DNA of 64,000 nucleotides from Onchocerca lupi. Taxonomy: Eukaryota; Nematoda; Chromadorea; Rhabditida; Onchocercidae. The DNA is taken from positions 1 through 64,000 of the forward strand of contig JAOVVO010000120.1 of the NCBI GenBank assembly GCA_028564675.1, read 5' to 3'. The notes under the pieces were generated by a model. That model saw only the letters and a list, made by a program, of their open reading frames with translations. It had not been told where the DNA came from and did not search any database. Positions 62,808 to 64,000 of the stretch are shown here, one piece after another. Position 1 is the first letter of the stretch; every line of letters begins with the position of its first letter. Position numbers and translations under genes: made by a program.

Positions 62808-64000
62808 ATGGAGTTTCTGTTCGGTCGAAAGAAGACACCCGCCGAAATGTTGCGGCAAAATCAAAGAGCGTTGAATAAGGCAATGCGTGAATTGGACCGA
62901 GAGCGATCACGCCTTGAAATACAGGAAAAGAAAATTATCGCTGATATTAAGAAAATGGCCAAAATGAATCAAATGGTACGAATAAAATTTACCGTTACAA
63001 ATCTCAGTATTTGCTAATTGTCAAAGGAAATCAAAGTTTTGAAATCCATTTAAATTCCGTCCGGAGTTCAAAGTTCAAAACCGGTTAGAGAGTTCAAAAC
63101 TAATGTAATTGTTCTTCCAGATGGCGAAAAAAATTGGATAAAAAAAACAAGATAGTTTTTTTAGTATGATTTTACGATTAATAATACTTCGTTGCATATA
63201 CATGCAACTCCAAATAATTCTATATTTTTAAAAGTAAAGTATGTTTTGTGTTTTTTCAAAGTTTTCATGTACTTTTGCAGGATTCAGTGAAAGTTATGGC
63301 AAAAGATCTTGTCCGAACTCGTCGACATATCAAAAAATTCATCATGATGAAAGCTAACATACAGGCAGTCTCATTAAGGGTATCTATTTATCATAATTTA
63401 TCGACTTGTTTTTTATGGATATTTACTTCTTTATTTTTACAAATCATTTTTATGCTAATTTATCACCCAGTGCTCTGAATACAAAATAAAAGATATTCTA
63501 TGTTTTTGAAATGCGTTTGGACTTCTTATTTTTCAAATATTTTTTTTTAAACTTAAAAACAAAAAATACATACTTAATCATGATGCTTATCAATATTTTG
63601 AAAAACATTTTAGCTTAAGTCACCCAAGTGTTTTTGAAATGCATATCATTTATGAATGTGAAATGAGATGTAGCATTTTAAAAAATTATTCTTGATCAAA
63701 TTATGTGTAGATACTGTTGTGGTCCAAATTTAATTGAAATTAGTTCAGGAGTTTGGAGATTTTTAAACTTTAATACCTACATAATTTCATTCTATTTTAA
63801 TGTTCCTTTCAATTCTTAAATAACTTCTATTATTGGTATTGGAAAGCATATTTTACAGGTGCAAACTTTGAAAAGTCAAGATGCAATGGCACAGGCAATG
63901 AAAGGAGTAACGCGAGCAATGCAAAACATGAATCGACAGCTAAATTTACCTCAGATCCAGAAAATAATGATGGAATTTGAAAGGCAATCAGAAATTATGG
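62808..64000 (+). CDS. CHMP2A: CHMP2A / VPS2, ESCRT-III subunit (5' part; runs off window)
   Basis: Exons 62808-62975, 63281-63379 and 63859-64000 (continuing beyond the window) give the first 136 residues in phase. CHMP2A polymerises with CHMP3/CHMP4 on endosomal and midbody membranes and recruits VPS4 for membrane scission. The sequence follows the human protein closely: EFLFGRKKTPAEMLRQNQRA, ALNKAMRELDRERSRLE, KIIADIKKMAK, MAKDLVRTRRHIKKFIMMKA, NIQAVSLRVQTLKSQDAMAQ and LNLPQIQKIMMEFERQSEIM. The basic N-terminal helices are complete. The acidic autoinhibitory part and the C-terminal MIM motif would lie beyond the window. Confidence 0.97.

Noticed and set aside
1..64000. tRNA, rRNA and CRISPR features
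   Set aside because: I looked for tRNA B-box-like sequence and cloverleaf ends, and for regularly spaced direct repeats, and saw none I could defend. CRISPR arrays are not expected in this kind of genome.

Overview
The window looks like nuclear DNA of a parasitic nematode, most probably a filarial or other spirurid worm (inference). The non-coding DNA is very AT-rich. Genes are cut into many short exons with TTTCAG/TTTTAG acceptors. Several start codons lie 0-35 nt after a strong acceptor, as expected for spliced-leader trans-splicing. The gene set includes a nematode-type chitin synthase.

Layout. 0.2-3.1 kb, minus strand: a CENP-S/MHF1 histone-fold gene and a calmodulin-lysine N-methyltransferase (CAMKMT) gene. 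4.2-6.2 kb, plus strand: a ten-exon gene I do not recognise, followed by a gene-poor stretch with a few exon-like fragments. 8.7-23.6 kb: a 30-exon BAZ1A/ACF1 gene (WAC, DDT, WHIM, PHD, bromodomain; 1402 aa). Its fifth intron carries a decayed antisense BEL/Pao-like LTR retrotransposon (10.44-15.50 kb). 25.0-29.3 kb: an ASH2L gene (572 aa). 29.7-32.6 kb: deoxyhypusine synthase (366 aa). 32.6-41.1 kb: mostly gene-poor, with a perfect 72-bp tandem duplication and a small three-exon gene (or alternative chitin-synthase leader) at 37.0-38.5 kb. 41.1-56.9 kb: a 32-exon chitin synthase (1694 aa), with a palindromic MITE-like element and a degenerate tandem repeat in its introns. 56.9-61.3 kb: gene-poor. 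61.4-62.0 kb: two tiny divergent genes, one a putative 67-aa tail-anchored protein. 62.8-64.0 kb: the 5' part of CHMP2A/VPS2 (ESCRT-III), running off the window.

BAZ1A, ASH2L and DHPS share one strand and could be co-transcribed, but the gaps (about 1.4 kb and 0.45 kb) do not prove an operon. The first two are chromatin factors (ISWI remodelling and H3K4 methylation). DHPS makes hypusine on eIF5A. Chitin synthase would serve eggshell, microfilarial sheath or pharynx.

Most unusual signals: five phase-supported GC-AG introns among about 95 inferred introns; the antisense LTR element with a Lys/Glu-rich coiled-coil-like reading frame and no reverse transcriptase that I can see; and several small exon-linked proteins without a recognisable family. 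Exon joins in the large genes were checked by adding exon lengths and reading phases. The small genes and isolated exons are less secure.
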